From positions 5,248,001 through 5,312,000 of the forward strand of contig NC_056044.1 in the NCBI RefSeq assembly GCF_004379255.2: a DNA stretch of 64,000 bases, read 5' to 3'. The stretch comes from Salvia splendens (Eukaryota > Streptophyta > Magnoliopsida > Lamiales > Lamiaceae). The translations under genes and the position numbers were made by a program. The notes under the pieces were generated by a model. That model did no database searches. It was not told the origin of the DNA and was given only the letters and a program-made list of their open reading frames with translations. Below are positions 32,201 through 43,694 of this stretch, in pieces; within the stretch, counting starts at the first letter, position 1; every line of letters begins with the position of its first letter.

Positions 32201-32204
32201 TTAG
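31056..32204 (+). pseudogene. Harbinger (ALP1-like) DDE transposase with one in-frame stop and a replaced C-terminus
   Basis: Frame starts MSNVGGSSGGSGGDDEEYD at 31056. A low-complexity N-terminus is followed by FRCRFRMSRALFMRIVNALE and IQKCTAAIRQLAYG. TAG at 31554-31556 interrupts the frame (CMKYFC stop GVIEISRD), which then reopens without shift to 32204. The second part holds the nuclease core: first Asp in MLGSIDCMHWEWKNCP, second in GSNNDLNILNSS, third Glu in VERAFGVLQSRWA. All three catalytic residues are present. The usual C-terminal tail after the DCIADMMW region is missing, and the frame runs through the terminal repeat to a TAG formed with the target duplication. Confidence 0.85.
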
Positions 32205-34513
32205 TGGATTGTGGGGTTTTTTGTCCACATTATATTTAAAACTTTTTATTTTAGAATTGATCTAATTTTGATGTATGATCCAAAATGATAAAATTAGTCT
32301 ATATTTTATGGACAAAGATGTACTATAATTATAGTAATTTATGATATTTGATGTTGCAGGTGTGGGTGAGTACAGATAAAGAGATCATAGAGCAATCGTT
32401 CGTAAAGTCATGGAAATAAGTTATATTTGGAGGAAGTCAAGCATCGCACGTGTAAGTCATGAAAATCTGCATTTTTAATTGTTATTTATAAGCCTTCGTT
32501 AATTAATGTATGTATTCGTGAAATATGCAGAACAAAGTGGATGGAGCTAGAAAAGTATCTCAAATAATTAAATCTCAAGTCATTTGCAATCAAGGAAGCT
32601 TCAATTTATAACATTAAGACGAGATTAAAATAAAAAGGGATTTGAACCAATTTGAAGGATCTAGCTTAACTAAAACAAGTTAATAATGTAATTAATATTA
32701 TTTCATCTATTTCAACTTAGTTGAGTCGTATTTCTTTTTGGGATATTTCAACTTAGTTGAGTCATTTATATTTATAGCACAAAATGAAATGTAGTACTAG
32801 TATATAATTACCACTTACTTGAAGGTTAGTTTAATACCGTCATGAGTTTGATTAATATCGAGCCAAGCTTTGAACTTTATTTATTAGATACTTTGAGAGT
32901 TAGAAGCGGTTTCGAGGTACGCATAAATATTACTCTATCCATCCTAGTATAATTGAGTTGTATTTTTTTTATCACTTTTAATCTTTCTTACTTATTATCC
33001 ATCCTATACATTTTATCTTTTAACATATTTACTTTATTTTATTCCAAAATTAATTCTCTTTCTAACTTATTGATTTTATCTTCTTTACTTTATTCACTAA
33101 ATACTTTAGTTATATTTTATGTTGAAAAGAAATGCTTCAGTCATAGTGAGGCAAATAAAATACTTAGCGTCTTGTAAAATACTTATAACATTATCTAGAG
33201 TCTATTTATAATTTTATACAACGACTATTAACTTCTTAATACAATTAAGTCAACTTTTGTACTCAAATGAGGCGGAGTGAACAAATTAAAACATCATAAT
33301 TTAATGCTACTACATTTTCAAACCTTATAGAATTAGCTAATTAAAATTCATGATTTAAAAAACTATTAACTTTGTAATACAATTAAACTACCTATTCCTT
33401 TTTCTTCATTCTCTTTTCCCATTTTGATCACTTGGGCTTCTAATGGACTACATCAATACTTCCATTTTTCGTGGGCCGTTCACTGAGACAACCCATATAG
33501 CCTTCCCAATAAAAAATTATTTATTTATTTAACAATTATTATTCTTTGTATTTGTATTAATATACTTTTTATTACAATCGTATCACCCTATTTAAAATAG
33601 GTGGGAAGTGATAATAATATAAAAAACTAATACTAGACGTATTTTAATTGAAAGCCCATTTAGTACCACAACTTACAATCCAATCACATGTGAATTTGTC
33701 TAACCCTATGGATCTCTTAATCATCCTCATAAAGATGGTAATGGATTTGGACGAGAAAAATAAGCAGATCACAACATAAGGGTGTGTATCTTAACCATAA
33801 ATCCAGATGTCATGTATACATTCTTGAAACAAGATCTTCATGGAGAGACATTCAAGTTGCAACACCCTCGTTTTACTTTATGTTATTATATTATACGTGG
33901 CCCATATTTAATTTAACTAAAATGTAATGAATAAATTTCGAATCCGACTCTATATGAGACCACTTTTAGCAATTAGTCTTAAATTAAAAGTGCAATAACT
34001 TTTAAAGTCAAATGTTTCTCACCGGCCACATTCTTGAGTGGAACGTGATTTTAGGAAGTGTTGTTAGGTGGAATAAAATAGAGAGGAAAAAGGTAGTTGA
34101 ATTCCGTGCAATTCCGAGGCAACCCTCTCCTTCATCAATGGCAGTTCAATGTTCAAAGCAACATCCTTCATAGATTTTTGAGAAATTGAAATATAAATTA
34201 TTTTCATCAATTTTTAACCGTCAACCGTGTTTTAAAGTCTAGAGTTGGTCCCTTATATCTGCACAAAAACCTATTTGGTCCAGATATTTTAAGTATGTTA
34301 GCTTTTGGTTCTAGACAATATGTATTGGTCCATATTTAACTCATCGATTACGTAAGCACCATGCGAATTTCAAGTCACAAGCACTGTGCAAATTTCAAGT
34401 TGCAAGCACTAGGCAAATTTCAAGTCTCAAGCACCGTGCGAATTTCAGAGGCATTCAACCGCTAGTACATTTTGCATCAAAGCAAACAAATCAGCATTAA
34501 CTTTTACTTTTTT
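32205..34513. other. AT-rich intergenic DNA with MITE debris
   Basis: Decayed Stowaway-like sequence at about 32930-33270 (CTCTATCCATCCTAGTATAA ... GAGGCGGAGTG). A 25-bp tandem repeat of four units around CAAATTTCAAGT.(G/C)CAAGCAC lies at 34358-34448, just downstream of the 139-aa ORF. No gene recognised. Confidence 0.5.
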
Positions 34514-34933
34514 TTACAAAGCGTTGAGTCCTACATTGCTTACGAAATCGTGATCAACCAACTCAGTTTTGGTTGTTTCTAGGAAGTCAATAATTTCAAA
34601 TGAAACAAGATCAACGGGTTTTTGAAATTCTAAATAATCACTCAAAGGCTTAACACCACACAAATTTTCTATAGTAACCTTACCGCATTCCACAAGAGCG
34701 ATGAGTTCATCGCGGCTCAGTTTCTTCAACTCCTCGGACTCCGTAACCCCATATTTTACGACAGCAGTAATGTCATGCGATTTACCGATAAGAACTGTAC
34801 CGTGCTGCAGCATTTCGATCAGATCTTCCTTCTGGAGTTGTTGTGGCTGCGCCTCTGGATCGGGATCTGGCACCAGCACCACAACCCCATGGCGGCAGAA
34901 GTAGTCGAGTTGCTCCGCTGCGCTCCTCGCCAT
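34514..34933 (-). CDS. Orphan ORF of 139 aa with an internally repeated motif
   Basis: Single-exon ORF starting MARSAAEQLDYFCRHG at 34933. It is more GC-rich and codon-like than its surroundings. A motif occurs twice: EDLIEMLQHGTVLI near residues 36-49 and DELIALVECGKVTI near 74-87; the N-terminal LDYFCRHGVVVLV may be a third degenerate copy. No signal peptide, membrane span or known catalytic motif is visible. I do not recognise the family. It could be a lineage-specific gene or a captured gene fragment; the intact frame and composition favour a gene. Confidence 0.55.
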   Translation of the reverse strand: MARSAAEQLDYFCRHGVVVLVPDPDPEAQPQQLQKEDLIEMLQHGTVLIGKSHDITAVVKYGVTESEELKKLSRDELIALVECGKVTIENLCGVKPLSDYLEFQKPVDLVSFEIIDFLETTKTELVDHDFVSNVGLNAL

Positions 34934-35026
34934 TCTAGATTTTTTTTTGATGTAGAAGAAAGTAGGAGTAGTAGTATTTTTTACTTTAGGCGTCCCATTT
35001 ATTTATAATAGCAACACTTCTATAAT

Positions 35027-35516
35027 TGTTAATATCCCACTGGAATCGGTCCAGAGCCTTTGTCCTATCGGCAAAGAGCTTAGACATTATTGCATGAGAT
35101 GCCGAGTTATTTGTAATTTCCTCCCTTATATAGGAGTTAATTTGCCATCAGTTGTAATTTCCTCTTATATAGGAGTTAATAGGATAGAAGTTTATTTGTA
35201 ATTTCCTCACTTATATAGAAGTTAATAGGAGTTTATTTGACATCGGTTGTAATTTCCTCTTATATAGGAGTTAATAGGATAGGAGTTTATTAGTAATTTC
35301 CTCCCTTATATAGGAGTTAATAGGAGTTTATTTGACATCAGTTGTAATTTCCTCATATCTATAGTATAAGAGTTTATTTGTAATTTCCTCCCTTATATAG
35401 AAGTTAATATTTCATCCCTTATATAGGAGTTAATTTTTTAGTATAGGAGTTTATTTATAATTTCCTCTCTTATATAGGAGTTAATTTTTTTTTTAAAAAT
35501 ATCCCACTGGAATCGT
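35027..35516. repeat. Complex minisatellite of (T)TATATAGGAGTTAAT units between 18-bp direct repeats
   Basis: More than eight partial units of GTAATTTCCTC..TTATATAGGAGTTAAT alternate with GGAGTTTATTTG from about 35115 to 35480. The block is bordered by AATATCCCACTGGAATCG at 35027-35044 and again at about 35499-35516. Confidence 0.75.
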
Positions 35517-35757
35517 ATATGTTGAATTCAAAACAAAATAAATTATCATTTCTTCGAACATTAACCAATTTTTGGAACTCGCCTTTGATGAGTTTAATTT
35601 ACCACCTGCAAAATATAAACAGTAAAAAAATTTAATTCAAACAACACGGAAAATGAATTTTTTTTATTTAAACAAATGAACTTGGGAAACACATGCCCTA
35701 GCGAAGAATAATTGAACTGATTTGTGAAATTGTCGCACGTGTTTCAGTGTCAACTCT

Positions 35758-35845
35758 AAAAAATACTACTCCATAATCAATTTATCAAAAATACTACTCC
35801 ATAATCAATTTATCAAAAATACTACTCCATAATCAATTTGATACC
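35758..35845. repeat. 31-bp tandem repeat, three units
   Basis: AAAATACTACTCCATAATCA repeats with a period of about 31 bp, ending where the dispersed repeat of 35840 begins. Confidence 0.8.
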
Positions 35846-36010
35846 TACATTGCCGATGGTGGTGCCTAGGGCTGGTAGCAGAATTTTTTAGTATCATGTG
35901 ATGTCAATTAAAGGGGAATTGAGGGAGTATATTAAAGAGAAAAAATATATATACATAACATATTTATAATCTATTTATCTATCTATAATAACTATATAAA
36001 AGATGAGTTT
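35840..36010. repeat. Dispersed repeat, second copy of 25619-25751
   Basis: Same sequence as at 25619 (ATACCTACATTGCCGATGG onward) but without the 25752-26049 insertion. Confidence 0.75.
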
Positions 36011-36452
36011 TGGTAAGTATTTATAAATATTGGGTATGAATTTAACTATTTATAAATTTAAAACTAGTTACATATTTTCTTAAATAAATTTGGATAAATG
36101 TTTAAACAAATACTCCATAGTAATTAATATCGCAATTACCTCATGAATAGTACACTAAACAAAGAAATAAGACAATAGTGGAACAATCATGCTTCAGTCA
36201 AAAAACAAAAAAACAAAAAAAAAACAAACTTGTCCGTCTGATCATTATAGCCATGCCTAGCCAAATGAATTGAGCAATACGCAATTTAGGCGAATTTGAT
36301 ATATAGACGTTCATATAGAACTATGGAAGTTTCCCAAATAATGAATGATTTTAATGCGGCAGTTATGTTTGATGGCGGCATTAATGAGATGAATATTGCT
36401 TGTAACTTTTTCCTTAACTCATATTCCACTAATCCTTTATATTTACATTATA

Positions 36453-36695
36453 CTCCCTCCGTTCTAAGATAAGCGAAGCGCTTTTTTTTGTACAAGATTT
36501 AATGATTGATATTTAAATAGTTAAAGTGATGAGAGTAAAGTATAAGAGTGAAAAAAAAGTGGAGGAGTGAAGAGATAATAAAGTAGGTGGTGAATAAATT
36601 AAGAAAGATGATTTTTTGATAAAGAGGGAAATGACTCATTTATAGTGAGACATCCAAAAAAGAAATATGACTCGTTTATCTTGGGGCGGAGGGAG
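36453..36695. mobile_element. Stowaway-type MITE
   Basis: 243 bp, termini CTCCCTCCGTTCTAAGATAA and the inverted TTATCTTGGGGCGGAGGGAG, flanked by TA. No coding capacity. Confidence 0.85.
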
Positions 36696-37360
36696 TATTA
36701 TAAAATAAATATAATCCATCCCTCACTAAGTAAGGCATTCTTTTTCGATATGAAATTTTAAAAAAATGTGGTTTTGTTAGTTAAGTGGTGAAAAATAAAG
36801 TAAAAGAGAAAACACAGTAAAGAGGAAAAAGTAATAGTGAATACCAAATATGAAATGACTAATTTATTTTTAAACATCCCAAAAAGAAATATGAATCACT
36901 TAACAAGGGACAAATAAAGGGGAGTATATATAAGTGGAACCTACATTCCGCTATCTTTTTCTATCAACTTTTCTTTATATTTCTTAAAACATGCGTCAAA
37001 GTTAAATAAGACTCTTATTCGCGGACGAAGTAAGTATTAGTATTTTATATTTATACTAAAAACATTCTTAAATTCAATTATGAAAATACTAATTGTGTTT
37101 ATCATTTCTAAAATGAAATATCCAACTAAAATACATTTATGCCATGTTTGATTGCCAAAATTCTGTCTGCGAAAATAATCTGATTCTTCAAATTTTAAAT
37201 TCTTGTGTTTGTTTCGATTTATATTCAAATTGGGAAAATAATCAAAATCCCAAGAACAAGGAAAGTTAGTACAACTTTCCAGGATTCTGAATCCTAACTT
37301 TTCGTAGGTATTCTTTTTCCTAGTTTTAGGATTCCCACATATTTAATGCAAATAGTATAG

Positions 37361-37427
<67 letters not shown>

Positions 37428-39279
37428 TACAATGTTTTAAAAATAATTTAGAATGATAAATTATACTTAATTTTAGTATAATAAATCATTTTAATTAAAA
37501 TTATCATAATTATAACTATATTTTATAATATTTCATAATAGTAATTAATAAGTTATTAAATAATTAAAATATAATTATATAATATAAATCTTATAAATGA
37601 ATTAATTATTATTATTTTATAAATTAATAATTAATCAATAAAGTCATAGTGAAATTTTAAAATATAAATTTATTCAATTATAATATCCATAAATATAATA
37701 ATAATTATTATTATAATATTTATTATAATCATTTATTATTATAATACTCCATGTAACAATAATTACAATTATATTATTATATTTATGATGGATAATCCAT
37801 ATTTAAACTATTCATCGTAATAATAAATATAATAATATAATAATTATTATTATTTGTAATTAATAATTTATTAAAAAATTATATTATTATTCTTTTTTAT
37901 AAATGAAAAAATAATAAGTGGAGTATATTTTTAGTTTGATGTTTCAATCAAATATAAAATTTAAAATCTTGATATCTTCCAAACATAGGAAATTAAAGTT
38001 ATTAGGAATCATATTCTCGGGATTCATTTTCACAGAAATTATTTTCCTTATCAACTTTACTTTCCCGTCAACCAAACATGACCTTACAATTAAATAGTAC
38101 GGCATTATATACCTTAATTCAATACTGATGAAATTATTAATTACATTAAATGATTAGGATAAAACATATGTAGAGGTTCTTATAAAAGTGCATTTTGTTT
38201 CACTAGGTCCTTCGATAAATTTTTAGCTCATCATATCCTTGTACCTACATTTTGTTTCATTAAGTCTTTTTATAATTTTTTTTTCATTAGGTCCTTTTCC
38301 TAATGTAGTTTGATTCAAGAGGTTTTTATACTTTTTTTTTAATTTGGTCGGATCTTTATTTAATGGATTTTAAAATTTAATTAACTTTTCTTTAGTTAAT
38401 TAAATTTGTTTTTTTATATTTGTTATGGATTGAATTCAGTTGCAATATTGACTCAAAAATCTTGTGAAACTGGAAAAGTTATTAATATTTCCCATAATCA
38501 ACTTATAAATTTATCATTTTTTAATGATTCTTGAATCGATTTTGTAAATGAATTAATTTCAAATGAATAAGATTTAACCACAAAACCTCTTAAACTAAAA
38601 TGCATTTGTATAAGGACTAATGAAACAAAAACTATAAAAGGACCTAATGAAACAAAATGTATTAGTACAATGATCTAATGAAATAAAAATTTATAAAAAG
38701 ACCTAATGACAGTAAAATGTAAGTATAAGGATCTCTATATGTGATTTGCCCATGATTAACTAAGAAAGTAAAAAAATTAATTAAGGATAAATATTTGTTT
38801 GAGTTGACCATCTATTTTGGAAATGATAACTACAATTAGTATTTTCATAATCAAAATTTACTATGTTTTTAGTATAAATATAAAACAATAATGTCCAAGC
38901 ATATCATGCGTTTAAATATATCGGAGCTTATCATTTTATTTTAGAAATGATAGTCACAGTTAGTATTTCATAGTTGAATTTAGTGATGTTTTATTAGAAT
39001 AAATATAAAATAAGCATAAAAAAGGAATGAAAATGTAAACGAGGGAAAGAAATAAAGGAGCATTTCATGAGTATAATGTTTAAATAGAGAGGAATGATTT
39101 CGACTCTTTGATATAGAAATAAGCAGTCAAAGAAACCTAATATTCTCCAATAAAAGCCAAGCAACACTCATTTCTCCTAATCACAAGTCTCTAAACCGTT
39201 TTATTGTCATAATTTAGGACCACTTTTTCAGTAATCCCCAGAAAAAAAAAAGAAAAAAAGAAAGCACATCCCATCCACG
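36696..39279. other. AT-rich intergenic DNA upstream of the first polygalacturonase gene
   Basis: Contains a (TTA)n microsatellite at about 37363-37428 and very AT-rich TTA/TAA-dominated DNA to about 37900. Inverted short blocks CATTTTGTTTCATTAGGTC.. recur near 38200-38290 and in opposite orientation near 38620-38720, suggesting an old foldback element. The proximal part (39000-39279) is the likely promoter. Confidence 0.55.
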
Positions 39280-40509
39280 ATGTATAAGAATATGATATGG
39301 TCACTAATTTTAGTTTTGGCATTACTACTGAAGGCGAATTCGGAGGCATTGTTCGACATCAGATGCTACGGAGCGGAGCCAGATGCAGACATTAGTGAGG
39401 TAATCAATTAATTCAAAATTTATCATTCCTAGATAAATTAAAATATGGACGTGCAGGCATTGACGGAAGCATGGAAAGACGCAATGGCATCAACAACGGC
39501 AAGCGTCATCTTGATCCCAGAAGGGGATTGGACATTGAGCCAGGCCCTCATGGAGGGGCCGAACAAAGCCCCGGTCAACCTTGTGGTGAGTGGCACCCTG
39601 AAAGCTTACCGGGACCCGGCCCAACTCCCTGTGAAGAGCCGAGATTGGGTGACCATCAACCACGTGGACTTCTTGACCATCTCTGGGGGCGGTGTGCTCG
39701 ACGGGCAGGGCCAGGAAGCTTGGAAAACAAACGACTGCAACAAAAACAAGAACTGCGCGAAGCTCCCCATCAACCTGAGCTTGAACTTCATCAACAACTC
39801 CATCATCGAGGACATCACCACAAAGGATAGCAAGAACTTCCACGTCAACTGCATCTCCAGCCGCAACGTCACCTTCAAGCGCTTCACAATCAACGCCCCT
39901 GATGAAAGCCCTAACACCGACGGTATCCACATTGCCCAAAGCAACCGCATCAAGGTCATTGATTCCATCATCAAGACGGGAGACGACTGCATCTCCATGG
40001 GGGATGACCTCACCGATGTCCTCATCAAGAACGTGCAATGTGGGCCCGGCCACGGCATCAGCATTGGAAGTTTGGGAAAGAGCGTGGAGGAGAAGTATGT
40101 CAAAGGGATAATCGTGCAGGGGTGTACCTTCACCAACACCCAGAACGGGATCAGGATCAAGACATGGCCATCCGCCCCGGCCACACTCACCATCTCAGAC
40201 CTCCACTTCATCAACCTCACCATGGTCAATGCCGGAAACCCCATTGTCTTTGATCAGAAGTACTGCCCATGGAACCAATGTGACTTGAATAAGCCATCCC
40301 TGATCAAGATCAGAGATGTCGTGATCAATAACATTAGGGGCACCAGCGCCACCTCGGATGTCATCAGCTTCATCTGCAGCAAAGCCAAGCCTTGCGACAA
40401 TGTTAGGATAGGATACATTGATCTCAAACACAACGGAGAAAAGGCCACCACCATATGTGAAAACATTAAGCCCATTTTCTCCGCCACGCAGAGTCCCCGC
40501 GTATGCTAG
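39280..40509 (+). CDS. Exopolygalacturonase (GH28), pollen type, copy 1
   Basis: Hydrolyses alpha-1,4-galacturonan in pectin; this clade is typically secreted by pollen. Two exons, 39280-39399 and 39457-40509 (GTAATC donor, GTGCAG acceptor, phase 0), give 390 aa, the usual length. Residues 1-22 (MYKNMIWSLILVLALLLKAN) form a signal peptide. The four GH28 motifs are intact: NTD (193-195), DD (216-217), GHG (238-240) and RIK (273-275). The coding part is GC-rich relative to the AT-rich surroundings. AATAAAAG near 39149 is in the position of a TATA box. A close paralogue lies 19 kb away in the opposite orientation. Confidence 0.93.
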
Positions 40510-40977
40510 GAGTTTACATCTTTGATTCCACTATTTTTGATATGTAGTTTCAGAGATGTAGTTGTTTTTAATAAATAGGAGTAATCAGTAATTTTAGTTC
40601 TCCAAATCATACTATTATTAGGGTTACGGGAGTTTTCCAGCTTTGTTTTTGGAGTATTTTTCATTGAAAACAGTATCGAGTATGGACAATTAAAGCAACA
40701 TAGTAACATCATATAAACTACTCCCTTCTTCCAACAAATTTTATCTACTTTTCTTTTGGATTTATCGCAACTAAGATGACTCATATTATTAAAAATAGAA
40801 ATCTCTTTAACCATACTTTATTATCATTATTACTTTATTCTAAATCCACTTACCATACTCTCTTCGTCCCACTTTAAATGAAACATTTCTTATTCACCTC
40901 CAGAGTTTATATACTTCATTCGTCCCGACTAAGTTGAGTCAAAAATTTTGGGCACAGAGTTTATATACTTCATCCAA
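40510..40977. other. 3' flank of polygalacturonase copy 1 with Stowaway-like debris
   Basis: From about 40720 the sequence has decayed MITE motifs (CTTCGTCCCACTTTAAATGA, CGTCCCGACTAAGTTGAGTC). The phrase AGAGTTTATATACTTCAT occurs twice (about 40902 and 40958). Confidence 0.55.
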
Positions 40978-41323
40978 GCCCCTTGGCCTAGCGGTAAAGG
41001 GCGCTGGATACCGCGTCCATCCTGGAGGTCACGAGTTCGACGCCTGGGAGGCGCATCTTGGGGATTAATTTCCCTTGGGGGTGATGGGTTCACTGGCCTG
41101 GACCCAGGCGCTGGGGGAAGGTAGCCTGTACCCATGTTTGGGGGAGGCGGCCTGGACCCGTGCTTGGGGGAAGGTAGGTGGGCTCGTTTGTCCCCACCCA
41201 GACAACGAAGGCAACTCAATGGTAAGACGTTTCACCTCCGACCGTTAGGCTGGGGGTCCAAGTCACTTCGGAGGTAGATGGGGAACCATCGTTGATCCTC
41301 CTTTTTTAATTTGCAAAAAAAAA
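40978..41323 (+). mobile_element. tRNA-derived SINE, possibly dimeric
   Basis: The head has a Pol III A box (TGGCCTAGCGGT, 40984-40995) and B box (GAGTTCGACGCC, 41033-41044). A second tRNA-like block at about 41211-41275 has a degenerate A box (AACTCAATGGT) and B box (GGGTCCAAGTC). The element ends in an A run at 41315-41323. It interrupts Stowaway-like sequence, which resumes with AGAGTAAG and ends near GGACGGATTGAG at about 41475. Confidence 0.7.
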
Positions 41324-42187
41324 TAGAGTAAGAAAGATAAAGCGGGAGTAAAGTAGTTGATAGAATAAAGTAAGAGTGATTGGATGTTAGGTTTTTTTTG
41401 TCAAAAAAAATTACTCAACTTAATTGGGACATCCAAAAAAGAATACGACTCAAACTTAGTTTGGACGGATTGAGTAATATTGTTTTTTAGTTAAAGTAGA
41501 AAGAAAAAAAAAGTAAAGAAAGTGATGCTTCAAATTTTAATAAATGTGTCATTTAGAGTGAGACGGTAAAAAAATTTACTCATTACTTAGAGTGGGATGA
41601 ATTGAGTACAAAATACTATTGCATAATTTTGGTGTTAGCCCAAGAAAGGGGTCACCATACGGAAGGAGTATATAACATGTTCATGTTTCAATAACGACTA
41701 GTATTAATAATTTATAAATTTATAATATTTTTTGATAATTTTGTATTAATAATTTATAATTTTATAATATTATTTGATAATTTTTATAAGTATATTTGAT
41801 CATGGAATTACATGATGAAACTCAGTATAAATGATAAATAATTTAATCAAAGAAAAACTTTGTTATAATAAAAAATTAGAATTTGAAATTAAATTAAATT
41901 AATTACTCCCTCCGTCCGAGATAATTAGTCCCATTTTTCCATTTCGGTTCGTCCCACATAATTTGTCTCATTTCATTTTTTACCATTTTTGGTAGTGGAC
42001 CTCATATTCCACTAACTCATTCCTACTCACATTTTATTATAAAACTAATATATAAAAGTAGGACCCACATTCCATGAACGGTGATAAACAATATCGATTA
42101 ACAACTGGGCTATAAATCATTCACGTTTAATAAATCTGAATGTATAATACTCACTATGTTTCGTCAAATAGAAACTCTTCTATTCTA
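41324..42187. other. MITE debris and a partial Stowaway
   Basis: A Stowaway end CTCCCTCCGTCCGAGATAAT begins at 41906 after TA; the body is recognisable to about 42090 but the second terminus is missing. The rest is AT-rich without genes. Confidence 0.6.
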
Positions 42188-42870
42188 AAAAATGGTACGA
42201 ACCATTAGTTCCCCACCAATGCGGGCCTGCTGCAATTAGAGCATCACAAAGTTTGCACTTTCCTTTCGGCATCTCAACAGGTGGATTGCACTTTTCTTTC
42301 GGCATTCTAAAAAATGAGTCCCACAATCCACTAACACTAATTTCACTATTTTTTCTCTTTCTTTGTCTTACTTTATCAATTTTTTTTCTCTCTCTCTTCC
42401 TTCACCAATTTTGTATTAAAACTCATCTCATTTCCAAAGTTCGCCCTCTTTCTTGAAATACTTAGCTAAACCATGTTTGCACTTAAGGAACAACTTCACA
42501 CAATATGTTCTTATTGTTTGTCTTGAAGGAAGTTGTTGATGTGGACAACTAGTTGATAGAATCTTCTAAAATCTTCGTACTCCACCATCCTGAATAGTTG
42601 CTAGTCGAGGATGATCATCTCACACGTAAAAGTCTACTTGCCTTTTGGTCAAACTTCCAACTAGTCAAAGATGAATTGCCACTCGTGTATCTAGGACATA
42701 GTTCAACACAGTTTGTCCTTTATTATTGCCTTCCTCTTGTGCCTTCTTCTTCAAACAAGAAATGGTATGAACCATTAGTTCCACACCAGTGCGGGCCTAT
42801 CACAATTAGACCGTCACAACGTTTGCACTTTCCTTTCAACATCTCAACAGCTGGATTGCTTCTTCATTCA
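42188..42870. repeat. Imperfect direct repeat of about 100 bp, 0.57 kb apart
   Basis: ATGGTACGAACCATTAGTTC at 42192 and ATGGTATGAACCATTAGTTC at 42763 begin segments that stay alike through GTTTGCACTTTCCTTTC to about +100. In the second copy the frame reads WYEPLVPHQCGPITIRPSQ, so both may be fragments of a captured coding sequence I cannot identify. Confidence 0.6.
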
Positions 42871-43101
42871 GAATAATGTTGTTGCTCTCTTGTAGCGTGT
42901 TCATCATTGAGATATGACTGGTGTTCTTCCACTTGGTCTTGCAGACATCCTAAATTTAGTATAATTTGGAAAAAGTTAGAACATATCCAATTAGACATAA
43001 GAAAATCAATGTATAAAAAATGATAAGCAAATCATATTGAATCCTATATTATGCAATGACAATATAGGCAACTATATAAATACATATTACCTCCGTCCCA
43101 A

Positions 43102-43641
43102 CACTTCAAAAAAGGAGGTGTTTACCGAGCACCAAAGTGGTCGGCAAAAAGGGGAAAATGCTCGGTATATCACACTTTACCGAGCACTTTCCGAGTACTT
43201 TAGGTGGTCGGTATTTGCTTCGTCGGCATTTTTCACTGAGTGCTTGTTGGTGCTTGGCAACCTGGTCAACTAACCCATACGCGGCAATGGCGAGCACATC
43301 CATGTGCTTGGTGTTTTGGAGAGGTGAGAGGTTTGGATGCAGAGAACATGGTACTGTTCGAGCAGGTTGGCAAGCACGTATATGTGCTCGGATAACTGCA
43401 AGCACGAATGGGTGCTCGGTGTTTTGGAGAAGTGAGGGGTTTGGATGTAGCGAGCACAACCATTGTTCGACCAGGTTGGCAAGCACGTATATGTGATCGG
43501 ATAACTGCAAGCACCCAGCAAGCACCTATTGGTGCTCGGTATTTTCGAAAGGTGAGTTTGGATGCAGCAAGCACAAACTCTAATTCGAGCAAGTTTACGA
43601 GCAAATCCATGTGCTCGGAAGTAGGTTATTCTGGAATTTTT

Positions 43642-43645
<4 letters not shown>
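43102..43645. mobile_element. CACTA (En/Spm) transposon end with subterminal repeats
   Basis: Starts CACTTCAAAAAAGGAGGTGT, a CACTA-type terminus, followed by many AGCAC / GTGCTCGG subterminal motifs in both orientations. Three longer units (GTGTTTTGGAGAGGTGAG and variants near 43310, 43420 and 43541) repeat at about 110-120 bp. The opposite terminus was not found. Confidence 0.75.

Positions 43646-43691
<46 letters not shown>
43646..43691. repeat. (TA)n microsatellite
   Basis: Uninterrupted TA dinucleotides between the CACTA end and the MULE derivative. Confidence 0.9.

Positions 43692-43694
<3 letters not shown>

Noticed and set aside
37363..37428. CRISPR-like or satellite array
   Set aside because: It is a simple (TTA)n microsatellite without spacers.
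40981..41052. Functional tRNA gene
   Set aside because: A and B boxes are present, but the acceptor stem does not pair well and the block is followed by a SINE body and A-tail, so it is a tRNA-derived SINE head.
43106..43610. Several overlapping ORFs in the 43.1-43.6 kb region
   Set aside because: They follow the CACTA subterminal repeats in all frames and both strands; no single frame is favoured.
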